DNA of 24,676 nucleotides, from the NCBI GenBank assembly GCA_902493835.1, contig CABURG010000009.1, positions 1-24,676 of the forward strand, given 5' to 3'. This stretch comes from an uncultured Collinsella sp. (lineage in GTDB: Bacteria > Actinomycetota > Coriobacteriia > Coriobacteriales > Coriobacteriaceae). Below the pieces are notes generated by a model. That model made no database searches. It was not told the origin of the DNA and saw nothing but the letters and a program-made list of their open reading frames with translations. The position numbers were made by a program, and so were the translations under genes. Shown piece by piece: positions 24,027 through 24,676 of this stretch; within the stretch, counting starts at the first letter, position 1; the number at the start of each line of letters is the position of its first letter.

Positions 24027-24676
24027 CTAATTGTTCAGCATGCGGTCGAAGCTTCCCGAGTCGCCATCCCGATAGTCTGCGGTCATCAGGATCTCCTGCG
24101 GAATACGCCCGCCCTCGCGCAGCACGTTGCGGAACTGCACGCGCGTAACCATGGGCAGATCCTTAATCGTCGCCGCCAGGTTCTGCGGCACGCCCTGGTT
24201 GGCAGCAGCGGGCTCGCACGCGCCGCCGGCCTTCACGCGACGCCTATGCTCGGCGAGCATGGCGCGGTACATGCCGGCATGCAGGCGAATCTCAACCACA
24301 TTGGCATTGCGAGCCTGCTCGACGATGCGCGCGCCCTCGCGATCGATATCGCCCACGTAGTAGACGTAGTTAAAGCGATAGCCAATCTCGGCCAGATAAT
24401 CATCCAGTGCGTGCGAGACGCTCGCTTTGCAGCCGCCGCCAAAAATCACGCCGCCCACCTTGATGCCAAAGAGCTTGGCGTGCTTGCGGCCACGCAGCAG
24501 CTTGACGATCTCGTCGTAGGTGTCCAGGTTCTCGACCATAATGAACGGCTTGTCGGCTCCCAGCGTAAAGAAGCCCGTAAAGTGCACGGGGCGATTGGGG
24601 GCGACCTTGATCGCCTGCATGCTGATGCCCTTTTCGGTCATACGCCTGATCAGGCGCTCACCGTGCTTGCCGTCAA
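24027..24676 (-). CDS. TOPRIM-type protein resembling Wadjet JetD (DUF2220), C-terminal part
   Basis: Runs off the right edge: the frame stays open upstream of the ATG at 24641 (the added residues read DGKHGERLIRR), so the true start is outside. About 215 residues visible. Counting from that ATG, FIMVENLDTYDEIV (33-46) gives the TOPRIM glutamate Glu37, and VYYVGDIDREGARI (93-106) the DxD pair Asp98 and Asp100; between them GGVIFGGGCKASVSHALDDY matches the glycine-rich step of DUF2220. JetD is the nuclease subunit of the Wadjet plasmid-defence complex and usually the last gene of jetABCD. The partners would lie to the right, outside the window. TOPRIM fold is likely; Wadjet membership is inference. 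Confidence 0.6.
   Translation of the reverse strand, partial: DGKHGERLIRRMTEKGISMQAIKVAPNRPVHFTGFFTLGADKPFIMVENLDTYDEIVKLLRGRKHAKLFGIKVGGVIFGGGCKASVSHALDDYLAEIGYRFNYVYYVGDIDREGARIVEQARNANVVEIRLHAGMYRAMLAEHRRRVKAGGACEPAAANQGVPQNLAATIKDLPMVTRVQFRNVLREGGRIPQEILMTADYRDGDSGSFDRMLNN

Overview
The window looks like a chromosomal segment of a GC-rich Gram-positive gut actinobacterium of class Coriobacteriia, most likely Collinsella or a close relative. This rests on the GC-rich coding sequence, strong AGGAGG-type ribosome binding sites, a twin-arginine lipoprotein signal, and the mix of SIS deglycase-like genes, maltodextrin genes and UTRA regulators. The genus is an inference. No rRNA, insertion sequence, prophage or CRISPR array is visible; one tRNA is.

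Layout. Positions 1-3565 (minus strand) hold a small unknown protein, two overlapping GntR/UTRA repressors and two SIS-domain sugar-phosphate enzymes, the second running off the left edge. They look like a catabolic locus for an amino sugar or glycated amine, possibly of the fructoselysine/glucoselysine deglycase type. Positions 3687-3761 are a perfect 32-bp palindrome. A LacI-family regulator (minus) and murB (plus) diverge from a shared promoter region. A secreted coiled-coil NlpC/P60-like wall hydrolase (minus) converges on murB, with a large nested hairpin between them. galE, malQ and glgP follow on the plus strand, each ended by a hairpin terminator. An unusual 80-bp tandem hairpin repeat separates glgP from a convergent sugar ABC transporter operon, transcribed in the order binding lipoprotein, two permeases, ATPase. 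A TreR-like GntR regulator (minus) then diverges from an 816-residue PTS protein. The right end carries a prenyl synthase, a cytoplasmic protein with two peptidoglycan-binding domains, tRNA-Gln(TTG), a 420-bp gene-free stretch full of hairpins, and a TOPRIM/JetD-like gene cut by the right edge.

How the genes fit together. The centre is an alpha-glucan module. The ABC transporter probably imports maltodextrins; MalQ (4-alpha-glucanotransferase) and GlgP (phosphorylase) turn them into glucose and glucose-1-phosphate; GalE links to UDP-sugars. A second uptake route is the MalX-type PTS EIICB, whose C-terminus is a complete Cof-type HAD phosphatase domain, so the polypeptide could import an alpha-glucoside as its phosphate and then remove the phosphate. 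Copies of a TTGTTTAAAC motif, or close variants, lie in the malQ promoter, upstream of the binding-lipoprotein gene and twice between the TreR-like gene and the PTS gene. They fit the GT-N-TA-N-AC core known for GntR/HutC-type regulators and suggest that one regulator controls both routes.

The strongest leads are the PTS-phosphatase fusion with its predicted regulon, the 80-bp tandem hairpin repeat with competing pairings, a 17-base motif shared by two hairpin-rich intergenic regions about 17.7 kb apart, and the possible Wadjet JetD fragment at the right edge.
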